Source: Pyrrhoderma lamaoense (lineage: Eukaryota; Basidiomycota; Agaricomycetes; Hymenochaetales; Hymenochaetaceae). From it: a DNA stretch of 64,000 bases. The position numbers and the translations under genes are program-made. Positions 46,282-58,854 of the stretch are shown piece after piece. Position 1 is the first letter of the stretch, and each line of letters opens with the position of its first letter. The notes under the pieces were generated by a model. The model did no database searches, was not told the origin of the DNA, and worked only from the letters and a program-made list of their open reading frames with translations. Location: contig NBAZ01000021.1 in the NCBI GenBank assembly GCA_002794735.1, positions 1-64,000 on the forward strand, in the 5' to 3' direction.

Positions 46282-48802
46282 TCATTGTTCTAAAGACTCA
46301 TCGGCAAGGTGCTCCTCTACTTCTTCTTCGTAGTATTCGTCCTCGCCAGTAGCCTCTTGATACTAAATAAGGAATGAAGCTCAATCAAAACATGCAGAAT
46401 ATCAGGAATGATAGATTATGAACCTGTTGATATTCCGCACTGTTAACGAAGATTGTGAAATATTAGCAAGCCTAGTTCGTATGAACCATTTTCCCGGAAA
46501 AACTCACATTAAATCTTGTGTATTACTCTCCGACTCGGTAAACTCCATCTCATCCATCCCTTCTGCTGTGTACCAGTGCAAGAATGCACCTCGCTTGAAC
46601 ATAGCAGTAAATTGTTGATGAGTCCGCCTGAATACTTCTTGAATAGCCGTTGAATTCGCAAGGCAAGTTGCAGCCTAGTGATTGAAGCAAGAGATTACTA
46701 CGTCATTCTGAATCCACTTTAATGAATTTGTAAACCTTCTTTTGTCCTACGGGAGGAACAGAGCAAAGTGAAAGTGATATGTTATCCGGTATCCAGCTTG
46801 TGAAGTTAAGCATAAGAAAGTCATATCATGGGCTGAGTATTTTCGGGTTACTTACTCCACGAACATGTTAGCATTTCTTGTTTGAAGTTGGCCTATGTTG
46901 TATTCGGCCTATAAGCACTATAAGTAATCAAGCACAAAAAAATATTATGTTCCTACCTCCTTGGAGCTAACATCACCGCGGAAAATCACAGTTGCCGTCA
47001 TGTAACGCCTAATCAAACTATTAAACGCAAGTAATGTTGTACTGAAAATAATCACGAACCCAAACCGAGGATCGCAAGCGACCAGCAGATTCTTGCGATC
47101 AAATAACCTAGAATCGTTGTTAAGTATAAGTACCAAATATCATGATTTGAGTCGTACGATTTAGTAAGATCGTTGACGTTATCGCTTTGAAAAACTTTTG
47201 CTTTTGGATCATAGAAAGGGGCATAACTCGGCATAAGGAAGTGAAGCTATTAATGCCATGAATTTTAGCCCCCAGATCGACAGACGTCTAAACAAGCACT
47301 CACACGAGGGAAGGGAACAAGGTTCATTCCCATTTTACGGAAGTCACTAGAAATTTGTTAGTTCCCGTATTTATGCCTTCGTATTCCAGCGTACCCATTT
47401 AGTTGACCTGGGAAGCGTAAGCTCGTACTGACACCACACATAACCTGACCAACAAGCTATAAAATATTATTAAAAATAATGATTATCATAACAAAACCAT
47501 TGTTTTACCGTATTAAGAGAGTCGAAGTCCGGTTCCTTGTTCTTAAGAAGACGAAAGTTTATATCGTACCTAGACAAGACTTATCAACCTAGATACATGG
47601 CTTGCTGTTAGTTGCTTACAATGCTTCGTTGTCAATGCAAATGCTCAGATCACTGTTGTCCACTAGTTGATGCATAGACAACATAGCATTATATGGCTCG
47701 ACTACTGTCTCAGAGACCTAGCAATTGCGTAGAATCAGGTCTTTGAAAAAACGAGCGTATGTTACACGCCTACCTTCGGTGAAGGTAGAATAGAGAAGGT
47801 AGCGAGCATGCGGTCCGGATATTCCTACAAATGACGATTAAATACATATATTTTTTATTTTATTTCGGGTATAAACCTACCTCTCTGACTTTTGATAAAA
47901 GTAGCGTCCCTAAGCCAGCACCAGTTCCACCCCAAGAGAGTGAGATATCTGGAAACCTTGAATAGAATCGCACGCCTCTGTCTGTCTTCGTAAACCATCC
48001 TAAGCAGGAGAAGTTGTTAGAAAATTACTTTGTGATTTAGTATAGATAATACCAAAATCGTGTCGACAAGCTCAGCGCCTATAAAGTGTAGGTAAGAGAT
48101 AAGCTATACTAATTGATGGAATATATACCCTCTGTATAGTCTTTTCAAAACATTTCATCAACATTAAGGGATACTACAAAGATGATACCCGAACGCACAT
48201 CCTTTTGCCCAGTTGTTTCCTGCACCCGCATTTCCGCATACAAAAGTATCAGGTCTGAATAGTTTTCCAAGTGATCCAGAGCGTATCTGAAAATGATATT
48301 TACACTATGAACAAACTGCAGGAATTGAAGACTATCACATATCCGTACGCGGTTGCAAACACCAGGCTCCAGATCTACTTGCATGCTTCTTGGAACATAT
48401 TTCATTTTAGATCCGGGTGTGTCTACTTCTGTGAAATAGACGTTCAGCTATAAGGAACGTAAAGATGAGGATTAGCCACTAGTCAAGTATAAGGGTGAAA
48501 CCTCTAACTTACCCGTTCAAGCTGCAGAGGATCCGATCCCACATAGTTCTTGACACAATTCACACGCTCCGACTTTAGCTTTGATCATACTTATAATGGC
48601 CATTCAAATAACCTCACCCCTTCAGAGTTAAGACCGTGTTCTGCTAGTAATAGCTTATAGAACCTTTCTCCAACCTGGTTTCCTGCCTATTTTTTGAGAA
48701 CTCAGTATGTCGACCCTGAGTATTTCATGAAAAGTGTATGCTGCATCATCATCAACAGCTACTAACCTGGCCGACTTGAATGTTGACTATTTCTCGTACC
48801 AT
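46282..48802 (-). CDS. TUB2: Divergent beta-tubulin paralog; one apparent frameshift
   Basis: A dozen or more exons encode a beta-tubulin. Landmarks are [84 protein letters not shown] (the GGGTGSG tubulin signature needs one more base), [61 protein letters not shown] and [20 protein letters not shown]. The acidic tail is [21 protein letters not shown] run of four C at 47930-47933 leaves the signature out of frame; five would restore it. A 16-nt exon (46424-46439) lies near the end. Compared with canonical fungal beta-tubulin, His6 is Asn, Glu198 is Leu, Phe200 is Ile and the M-loop differs. It is probably a second paralog; the main beta-tubulin gene should be elsewhere. Confidence 0.88.
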
Positions 48803-49902
48803 TGTGAAAGCCTTGCAAGATAATTGAAGATTGCAATAAAGGTAACGAGATGAAAGCCTAAGTCAGACGAACCGCGTCTTTTGCACCTGAAGTATCGTCA
48901 AATACATCATTTACTAAGCGATCTTTTAACCGGTACTTTTCCCACGAGCCCTAACCAACACCTTGACTATCCTAGCTTATAATGTCCTAAAAAATTACGT
49001 ACTGAGAATGAACGGCTACAGTATGCAAGGAATACTTGTTTTGTCTCACATGTAATACAGAATACAATCAAATCATAGATAACATTCCTTCCGTTGATTC
49101 ATGGACTAAAAAATCCAAGCTGACTAACGGATAACTACTACGGGAACATCTGAAGTTTGTCTATGGACCGATTCCGAAAAATGTATCTGATATCAAATTT
49201 TCAAGTATCCTTCAATATGGTGTATTTCCGGGATACTGGAAACGGAAGGGTCTCAATGGGGAATGTGTTGCAGGGTCTGCCTCACAAAGTGCTATAACGG
49301 GTTTTGGTGCAGTGCAGGAGGTCGACATGATGGCGATGTCTTGACTTCAAACAAACATTATTGACGTTATTCTGTACATCAGAACTACTAAACTGGTGCT
49401 CTGAGTATGCAAATACTACCGAAACTTTTAGAGGGGGAGAAGGATTCCGGGCTCTTAGATAATAAAAACTAGGAGTTATTTTGTTCTTATTTTCCCTCGT
49501 TAATGAAACTCAAGCCAGAATAGTCCCAACTTCCTGTAGTGGGAGCTCGGTATGAAGCTCTTGTCCAAGGGAATGAGCCCGTCTTATATGGATATCTCCA
49601 GACATATAATGTATTTGATTATTGCCCACAGATATCAACGAAACTAACTCAAGGAGTAGGTAACGATACACCTATCGTTGTACACCAAGTTATGAGCTCT
49701 ACCTCAATCAAAGAGAAACCTGCTTCACCAACTCTTTATAATGCTCTTTCTATTCTAAAAAAAACTGTCTGTAACATGCATGTACTCAATAGCAATTCTA
49801 CTTAATGTACATGGAGTAGAATGTATGCATGACAAATTGAGTACAAATAAGAGGTGGTAAAGGTTGTCGAGTGATACATAGATGATCAAACCCAGAGAAA
49901 TA
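48803..49902. other. Intergenic region
   Basis: About 1.1 kb. A plus-strand frame at 49539-49805 (MGARYEALVQGNEPVLYGYL when its first codon is taken as a start; the codon is GTG) has no recognisable family or splice partner. Nothing else seen. Confidence 0.4.
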
Positions 49903-51555
49903 TCAGGGATTAATAGTCCCATCATCAGTAGACGCAACACGCCCAAGGTCCCTACATTCACGGCTGGGATATATGGAAACCTGACTCCCTTCACAAGCAA
50001 TGTCCTCCGGATACCAAGTAGAATACAAGTTAACAGAACCTAACTCTTGCGAAGTCTGTTTCCTAATGCTTACAAGCAAGTGCTGGCTCATAATGCTACC
50101 CATAGCTAGCGTGACCCCCACAGGCACATCTATGTAGTATAACTAGAAAAGAGATGATGTTATTCAAATTAATCACTTAGAAAGAGAACCGAGGAAGAAA
50201 ATAGAGGTACCCCCATGAAGACCCAAACTAGTTGGCTCATCAAACAGAAAGCACCCACACTGTCGATATATATATCAGACTTATGACCGTTATATAGGTG
50301 AAAAAAGAGACGCTCACACCAAAAAGTAGAATCCGGAGCCTTTCACAAGAAGGATAGTAAAGGTGTTACAGGTTCCATTGCTTTTATACTCTTTTAGACT
50401 TGCTATACCCTTGCGAAGCACAAGTATGAACATAAGTCCCTCGTCTACCAGCTTTACGACCCAGACTGCCTTGTAGATTGGAGGGGGTTGGCTAGGTTTA
50501 CATACGAATTCATCCTGCCCTGATCCCATCTTAAGCATAGTATCTGCGGGATCGCGCTATCATCTGATGATCCGCCCTCAATAGTAGTTATGACAAATAC
50601 TCACCATCTTCTCTCCTTATGACGATAGTTAGAAGAGCAGCAAAGAAAATAGTCATGACCACCGATGTGATTGTGAGAAAATACAGTATCCGCCTACTTT
50701 TCTGATAAAGGGCATATATTCTCAACTGCAAGGCAACTATATGCACGTATATATAAGAATTTGTTGAATGTCATTACGAAATGCGGATTCTCACAATCTG
50801 TTATCAAGGCGATGATTATCGAGGAAACCCAGTAGAAAATGTCTCGTCCGTCGCATCTAGTAACAGTTTTGTTATAGTTTTGTTAATTGATGGAGTCAAC
50901 TATGACTAACATCTTATTGCAGCCCAACTTTAGTGTAAGACTATTTATAAAACAAATAAACCACTTACTTTGTTAGTTTGGCTCGGATCAAATACAGCTG
51001 CTAATTATTTTGAGAAAACTAGGATTGACCTTATAGAAACGATACTGACAGATGTTTATATACCTTCCACGTCAAATCCATTAGATAAATCAATCAGACG
51101 TATCTAAACAGGCTCACATTATGCTGAATAATGATAGATATCTTAACTAGTAAATGGTCGTCTTTGAGGCTTGATAACTATCGAGTGCCCATATTTCGTG
51201 TACTTACGATATAGTAGAGTGTTTTCCCATACCCTCGATTCGACTTCTAGAGTAGGAGCTTAATCCTGTCTACTGTAGGTTGACGAAATTAGAGCTCACC
51301 CACATTATTGACACTTCACTGTCGAGTGTCGTTACTGTTAGGTATAAGTTAATTCATAGTCCAGAGCCATATGATCACGGAGCTACCATAGTTGTACAGA
51401 TACAATACCGTGGACGATACTTCTCACAAGCTAATATTAGGAGTGATCTTTTAGAAGTTATGATTTGAGAGAAGAAGCTCACAGCTCGTATACTTGGTTA
51501 ACTGAATAATGGATACGACCGACTCTAAGGCGGGTTGACTTGATGTCTGTGACAT
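49903..51555 (-). CDS. DUF6533-domain membrane protein, tandem copy 1
   Basis: Start MSQTSSQPALESVVSI, then IQLTKYTS (ATG at 51555). Small exons follow: TVTTLDSEVSIMW, KSNRGYGKTLYYI, LRYLSLFSIM, a segment ending FDPSQTNK, CDGRDIFYWVSSIIIALITD, LRIYALYQKSRRILYFLTIT, QDEFVCKPSQPPPIYKAVWV, KGSGFYFLV, VGAFCLMSQLVWVFMG and finally VGVTLAMGSIMSQHLLVSIR. The LD-x-E-V-x-x-x-W motif after the first helix, the RY, the LRIYALY and the last-helix SQHLLV pattern are those of DUF6533, a seven-helix family greatly expanded in Agaricomycetes. Function unknown. Exon structure matches the neighbouring copy at 52968-54699, which supports the splice sites. Confidence 0.82.
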
Positions 51556-52967
51556 CCTTTTAGTATTTTCTAGTCAATGAAGCTGAAGGGGGATAGAAGT
51601 GAGTCTCTGTGCAGAACTTAGTACTTTAGGCGTTTATCATCTAGTAGAAAGTAAATATATAATGGCTTATAAAAATACGCATGTTGTACATATGTACATG
51701 TACATCATGATGAATACGGACGATATCTCAGTAACTAGCAGCGTACAGATCCATAAGCTTTATATGTACAAAAGTGTACTTCATCAGTGATGTCCTGTTC
51801 TTTGATGGTGATAATCAAGCTCAGCAGGGATTGTGACTTAGACTCCCTTGATCCTAAGATCATGGATTCAATACGGTTCCCTCTGATGATATACTGTTAC
51901 TAAGGAAGAGTATGCAAATAGCGTCTTGATTTCCAAAAAGGAACTCGCCTATATTCGGAAAGATCGCTTTCACTCAAAAGAAGATGCCCTGCCTGATACT
52001 GTGGCAACTGTCCATGCAACGAGCCAACTAGTATTGATACACATGTTCGTTGTGAAGTATCAAATAAATTACCAGTCCTTAATGCAGCTACAAGGGGACT
52101 ACAACATTCTATGCATAAAAGTAACGGTCTAAGATGCAATCCCATAAACTGAAAAAAGTGCTATATGCATATAGACACAAAAGTAGCCTCGATTTAGATA
52201 TAGAACATATATAGAAGGTTTTAGATATCACCTCAGCTCAATGGCTTTATTGCTATCGACATGAACATTCGTGTTCAAAGGAGGACATTTTGGAAGTTCT
52301 TTCAATAATGACACATTGTTCCATCTTTATCAGCTGAGATAGTATAGAGGAAGGCACATTCGATCTATTCTCCCAGGACACTTCTTAAAACGACGAGAAT
52401 CTTCATAACGTACCCGTCACAATTACGGAAATCATCCGATCTCTTGATACTGTAGGATCAGGGACGTCATTCCAGAGCAAGTAATGAGCCTCAGCCTACA
52501 TGCAGCAACCATAGTGAATCAGAAAATTAGGGAAAGACGTCCTTGGTAGATGCATGTTATTTTATAGTAATCCGATGAGATGATCAAAGGATTACGCCTC
52601 AGCTGATACTGACAAATGCAATCATGTAATATGAAATTATTGTGTCAGACGTTTTCAAGAGTATAGTGATAAAAGGTAGCTCCGACTGACAGATTGGAGT
52701 TATTAGTATACAGTACACCACAGGCTTATAAATGAGTCCACTAAATTCATATATCTCGGCATCTAGTGTTTAGAGATATAAATCCCCCAAGTATCATTTA
52801 TGGTGTTTTATAATCATGAGTGTTTACTACTTCCAAGCATCATATTTATGATTACATATCAGTTTAGAATGCCAGTGAGAATTTTTATCTACTTTACAAA
52901 GCAAAGTTATGTCATGTCAGCTATTGAAAGCGACTATAGGGGCAAAATGGGACTGTGTTCGTGGCAA
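51556..52967. other. Intergenic region between the DUF6533 copies
   Basis: About 1.4 kb. Small open frames on both strands at 51600-52145 lack support. I saw no third DUF6533 copy and no transposon ends here. Confidence 0.4.
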
Positions 52968-54699
52968 TCAAGCATATGTCATGGAACTGAATGTACTACC
53001 AGTAGCCAGAGCCGACTGCATACTCTCATCAAGCCTATAATTATGACGCGAGAAAATTTGAGTCCCTTCAATGTTTTCCGTCATCGGTGGCCCAGTATAC
53101 TTGGCAGTTCCCATTTTCTCCGAAACCTGTAACCTGACGTTTACAAGTAGGTGTTGACTCATGATACTTCCCATAGCCAGGGAAATGCCTACAGGTACTT
53201 CAATATACTTCGACTAAATTACAAAGCAATCGACTATGTTAGTTCCAAATGCGAGAACGGTTAGTAAGGAGAGAGAAACCTACTCCTGCTAAGGCCCAGA
53301 CCAGTTGGCTCACTAAACAGAATGCACCCACCCTGTCAATAACAGAAAATTGCTATAAATCACAGAAGGCGGTACCATGTAAGATTCTATATACTTACAC
53401 CAAAAAATACAATGCGGAGTCTTTCACAAGAAGAGTGGTAAGCTTGCTAGCCGTTCCCTTTCCACCATAAGACAGTATATTCATGATGCCTTTTCGTAGT
53501 GAAAGTATGAACATAAGTCCTTCATTTAATAACTTCGCAATCCAAATCTTGTCATAGATAGCAGGAATTTGTCCTCCATTACAAATGAACTCATCCTGAC
53601 CTGGGCCAAAAGTAACCATGGTCTCTGTAGCCGGATAGTCCTATTATCAACTATTTCATCTGTGATATCAGTAAAAAATTACCATCTTCGTTTCTTAGGA
53701 CCAGTACCAAGATAGTGGCGAAGTAGGCAGTCATGACAATTGATGTGAATAGAAAGAGATAAAAGATCCGCTTGCTTCCCTCATAGAGGGCATATATTCT
53801 CAACTGTAATGCAACTTAAGAAATGTACGTGTGCTGAGTGTAAGTGAAGTATACCCCAGAGATGAGAGGTTCTCACAATCTGTAACCAAAGCGATGGCTA
53901 CTGAGGAGACCCAGTAAAACACATCTCGTCCGTTGCATCTAGAACTCTTTTCATTAGAGTTATGCCGCATTATAAGATAGACCACATGATTGCTAACGAC
54001 TTGATACATCGTAAGGTCAGATTATGCTCATGACAGATCTAGATCTAGGCTGGGTCTTACTTTATTGGTTTGATTTGGATCAAATAAGCCTATTGGTCGT
54101 TTCGGTTTTAGAGATGCAAAGATTGATATATAAGAAACATGAACTGACCGATATTTATAAAACTGCCACATTGTGCCAATTAAATAGAGTGATTTGAGAT
54201 ATGAGATATAAATGATGCGCTCACATCGTGCTGAATAGCGATAGATATCTTAGCTATAGAATGAGTTTAGATACATGTACGTATGTGCTATTTTATCCTC
54301 CATTCTTACAGAGTAATACAGCATCTTTCCATATCCACGACTCGATTTCTAGTAGATTACATTCAGTTTGCTAGTCTATCATATGAATGGGAGAAGATCG
54401 AACTCACCCACATAACTGATACTTCGTCGTCAAGTGTCGTTACTGCCAGGATTATCAAGTTAGTCTATAGTCTAAAGTCATACATGCACATGTACAAACA
54501 AACCATAGTTATATAAATACAAGACCATAGATGTTACTTATTGTCAAGTGTAGTTAGTATAGTTTCTTCACGTTAAGGAACCGATAAGAAGCTCACAGCT
54601 TGCGTATTTCACTAATTGAATGATAAATACGAATTCTTTTATAGTTTCTGCTTCTTGTAATAGATCACCTAAAGACGGTTGAGTCGAATTGCTGGACAT
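52968..54699 (-). CDS. DUF6533-domain membrane protein, tandem copy 2
   Basis: Start MSSNSTQPSLGDLLQEAE (ATG at 54699), then FVFIIQLVKYAS. Exons parallel copy 1: TNLIILAVTTLDDEVSVMW, KSSRGYGKMLYY, LRYLSLFSTM, LFDPNQTNK, CNGRDVFYWVSSVAIALVTD, LRIYALYEGSKRIFYLFLFT, GQDEFICNGGQIPAIYDKIW, KDSALYFLV, VGAFCLVSQLVWALAGV and VGISLAMGSIMSQHLLVNVR. This copy keeps the TLDDEV motif typical of DUF6533. The C-terminal 50 residues differ most from copy 1. Same orientation and intron positions show a tandem duplication. Both copies begin with a short N-terminal exon ending right before a GTGAGC donor. Function unknown. Confidence 0.84.
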
Positions 54700-57600
54700 G
54701 TTAGTGACGTTTTAGTGACGATGACGATAGTGGGAAGAGCGAATATGTAAGAAACTCTATGTTGAATAGGAGCCGATTTATAGCACATCTCGGTATCTAC
54801 TTTAGAATACGGGAAGTAGAAGAGAGTGCCAAGAATACGCATCCTTCCTAAGTTCCAAGAACCTTGTTTCAGTACGGAGAGCTATCAAATCAAGATGCGG
54901 TATCTATGCCTATAGTTTGCACTTCCAGAAGAGTGTCAAAAGCATTGAGCATCTATTAAGGATGTTTGGATGGCAAAGTCCAGTATCTCTGATGATCAAA
55001 GAGGTGTTGATGGTCCACGTTTCCTTGGGTGCGCCACTTTCTTCACTCAGCCCATTCTTTGCGGATCTACTGCTATCGTAATATGTATATTTAAACTATA
55101 GGATGAGACGATTGCGAGCATCGTCTCAACTGCTCTGTCAGAGTTTAGCGAAACAGAATACGACAATAGCGGGATTAGTCCCTTTAAAAGCGAAGAAAGC
55201 AAATAGTCAATCGTTAAGAAACGATTTCAATCAGGTAAATCCCAATCATCTAAGACCGCTAACACTGATCGTCGTTAAGTTAAGGTGAAAGCATTTCTTG
55301 ATCCATTGATGAAAACAGTGCCTTAGAGTTTTCAGAGTGATCAAACTGTTATAAGATACCTAAAATGTCTCACCTCATATGAAGAAACACGTCTTATCAA
55401 AGTTTCGGCACTGCTGTTGCAGCAACAAGTACATCTAAAGAGTACCAATCCTTCCTTTAAAACTATGCAAATCAGATCTACGCGCATGTGAATTTCAACT
55501 TGATTACATATTTATAGTTCATATCAATAGTTGAAACATAATTTAGTTGATAATGTAGCCTGGATTTTCTTCCCTTATGGTTATGTTCAGAAGATTTTTT
55601 GACGACTATCTATTGTAGTCAGAAGTAAAAATCAGCTTGCAGCAATCACGTACTCAGTGACTTCTCACGTCGAATACACAAGCGTAAACAATAAGAACCA
55701 ACACGCCTTTCTCTATTGGCAACCTACGAAGTCTCCTATCACTACAAGAGAAGGAAATAACCATCATCCTTTAATTAAAGAATACAAGAAGCTCTTGGTC
55801 TTCACACAAGCCTGGAAAAGGGGTGCTAAGTTTAAACTCGTTACCTATGTACTCCGCCAATCTATGCTTAGAAGAAGGGTTTGAGAGAGAAACTGTACCC
55901 TATGAAATCATCAGCCAACCGGGTTTATTAAGTGCCCGAGACTTAGATAGTTCTATAATTATCGGTATCTTCTTGGATGTATCAGAGCTCTATACCACTA
56001 GAACTCGTTAGTGGAGGATTCTAAGAATTCATATGAAACTTCGTATCATAAGGAGGTACTATCGTGACTGGATACATGTAAAGAGCTGTGATTGTCTAGA
56101 CACCGCTATGTATACATTATGATGGTGAATCCATGACTAATGATGAGTGAGTTCAGAAGAGTAGAATAAAATATATAAAATTGTTTCCGAATGAAGGAGC
56201 GCAGCTGGCTACAAGACTGCTGGGTCGACTCTAGACCCTTTGTAATTTGATAGCTAGTTATTGTGAAAAGCTTAACTGTAGGAGCTCCTCATCACCTTTC
56301 GGTATCAAGTGAGAGCAGGGGTTCATAAGGAGAGTGAACTGAAGTCCGTTTCGTAATGAAATCGATTCTATCAACGTCACTGGTGAGTATAATAAGATTG
56401 TTAACTTCTAATGAAAAGTCTCCTTCACGGACCAGGCTAAGTCATTTTGATTGGTCATGAGAACACCAAGCTTTAGTGGGTTCACTTTAAGTGACTTGGT
56501 AGGGGGGCTGACCTAATGACATCACCATTACAGATCAAACGGAGCAACTTTGCATTCCGGGATGACTATACTCCTAAGCTGAGTTCAAATGTGAAAAAAG
56601 GTATAATTAGAACTGCTATTTTCGCAAGTCCAGACAAATTCAAGATGGAAGTGTTTTTATGTCTGCATCGTGTTCGATGTCTTCACTATCACGAGGTCAC
56701 GGTCCTTTTTTCTTGTTTGACCGATGTTATTTGATTAACGTGCTCCAAGTTGACCTAATCTGATCCGCTCCGTTATATCCGTACTCGTTTATAAATAACC
56801 AAGAGCACATGGCTTGGCATAGAGAATCAAGGAAAATGTGCTTTGAAAGAAGAGAAAAGGCTGAGAAAGTGCTGTGTGTAATTTGCTTTGGTTCCATGAA
56901 TACTTAATCCAAAGGATTAGTATCGTGAGAGCCGCAAGGAGGGAAGATTGCCGACATCGGTGGTAAATGGGTCCTTCTCGACAATCTTAACAATAGATTG
57001 CACAGGTTTGTAGAAGTTGCTGGATTGAAGCAACCCAACTAAATAACGTCATGTTCCAAACACCTCTTATTCTATCTAGGACTAACCAATTTCACATAAC
57101 GTAAAGATTTAACAATAAGGATTCGTTGCGTATATGATGTTCAATGTTCTGGACGGGTAGTTTCAATATGGTCCCACTTTCCACGCCTTGTAAACTATAA
57201 TAGGAGGTCTAGAAATAAACTGTCTATACACGGCTACTAAGCATGGTTACGAGCAAGGTCCTTGAGTAAGTAAGATCTAAAGGTTGTCCTCGGTTTTTTC
57301 GGTAGGCCTGGTATCCAAGGGCGAAATGTGTTTCTTTATAAGTAAATTAATAGTATATAGAATTTCAGTGATTGTAGACACCATATTTTTTGTTCCATAT
57401 ACACGTAGATAGATAATAGAAAGAAGGAATAAAACATGAGTCATGAGGTACCCGCTTGAATGTATAGGCATGAAGTAAATGTATATGAAAGATTCCGTGG
57501 AACGTGTCTTCTCAATAAATGTCTCTATATTTACTACAGTCAGTGACTTCACAGCGGTATACACACACCCACAACCCGTTGAACGTGTTTAACGTAAGTA

Positions 57601-58854
57601 GTATAGTTTCGGTTGTATATATGAGACATATGAAAGTCACAGGAGACAACGATGATCCATGATCCACATTTGTAGGTAAGTAGACAGAAAATTTTATTCT
57701 TTTGTCGACTTGAGGATCTAACCTATGTTTATGGATATAATATTAAACAGGACACATGTAAGACGGCGTCATGCTGGTCATCAGTGATAAAAATGTAGAT
57801 GCGTATACACGACCATAATGCGAGGCAGTGTAGTTTGAGGGTATTACCAGAGAGAGAATAGTCGAGTGTCAGTCAGCGCTAGTAGGTAAGACACTGGCCC
57901 GTGAAAATCATGGCTAGCATAGCCCTTTTCAGTTCCTTTGCTTTTGAGAGTTATATAAACTGTATAGGGTACAGCGATAGCATTGCTTTGAAGGTAAGAC
58001 AAACGGAAGTCCCCTAGAGCTGATGATAAAAGGGGGCCCTTCTAGATTCCACCCCTAGATTCGTTTTTTTAAAAAAAGAAATAGCTATGGGAAAGACTTC
58101 CCGAGCCATTTCAGCAGGCCTATCGTGCACAAGAGCGTACTCGTTAGTAATTTAACGTTTCGATGCTGTGCAGGAGGCGCCCCGAAAACACAGTTTTTCT
58201 CCTGCCGACGTCTATTCGCGCATAGAAAGATAAGACGAGCCACAGGGCCGAAGCGCAGTCATTGTCAGTGCGCTCTGTCGCATTAATGTGGTGCTCAAAG
58301 GGACTCAGGAAAGTAAGCCACCTGAGGGAAGTAGAAAGGTGGATACTGAAATCATCATGGCCCGGTATTCTTTACCGTAGCTTCATAATTAGAAAGACAA
58401 AGTCGATGCGTGAATGTAGAGACTCGATATGGATTGATCATCGGGGATTTATTCTAAGTGTGTGAACACCATACTAGGTAATTTCCGGACTCTGGGGAGC
58501 GCCCGTGAGACTTATTCATGAGGTTATAAAAAACGATATATAGCTCGTGAGTGCTATGGAAGTTGAAAGGCATATAAGATATAGGCAGTACAGAATAAAG
58601 GGGACGATGGGCTTGTACTGCGGAATACATAGGCCTTTTGTGAAAAAAATAAGCGAGCAAGAGGTCGCGTCTGTGGCCTTTTGGACGGAGTGCAATATAC
58701 GGGTACACTTCCAGTTATTGACAAGTATAAATACGCGAACCCTCATTTCAATTTGATCCACTCAACGCCCCTCTTTTCTCACTTCATATTTTTCTCAAAC
58801 TTATCTCACTTTACTTGGCATAGCCAACTAAAGGCGTGCATTTACTGCTAGTTA
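54700..58854. other. Long gene-poor region
   Basis: About 4.1 kb with no gene I can support. Plus-strand frames at 55657-56011 and 56516-56734, and a minus-strand run at about 56913-57025 (reading FYKPVQSIVKIVEKDPF), look coding-like but belong to no recognised family and cannot be chained. Around 58000-58350 GC content rises. The right end is the VCX1 promoter. Confidence 0.4.
58726..58734 (+). promoter_or_regulatory. TATA-like element upstream of VCX1
   Basis: TATAAATAC lies about 120 bp upstream of the VCX1 ATG at 58855, with a CT-rich stretch between. Position and sequence fit a fungal TATA box; not tested. Confidence 0.5.
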
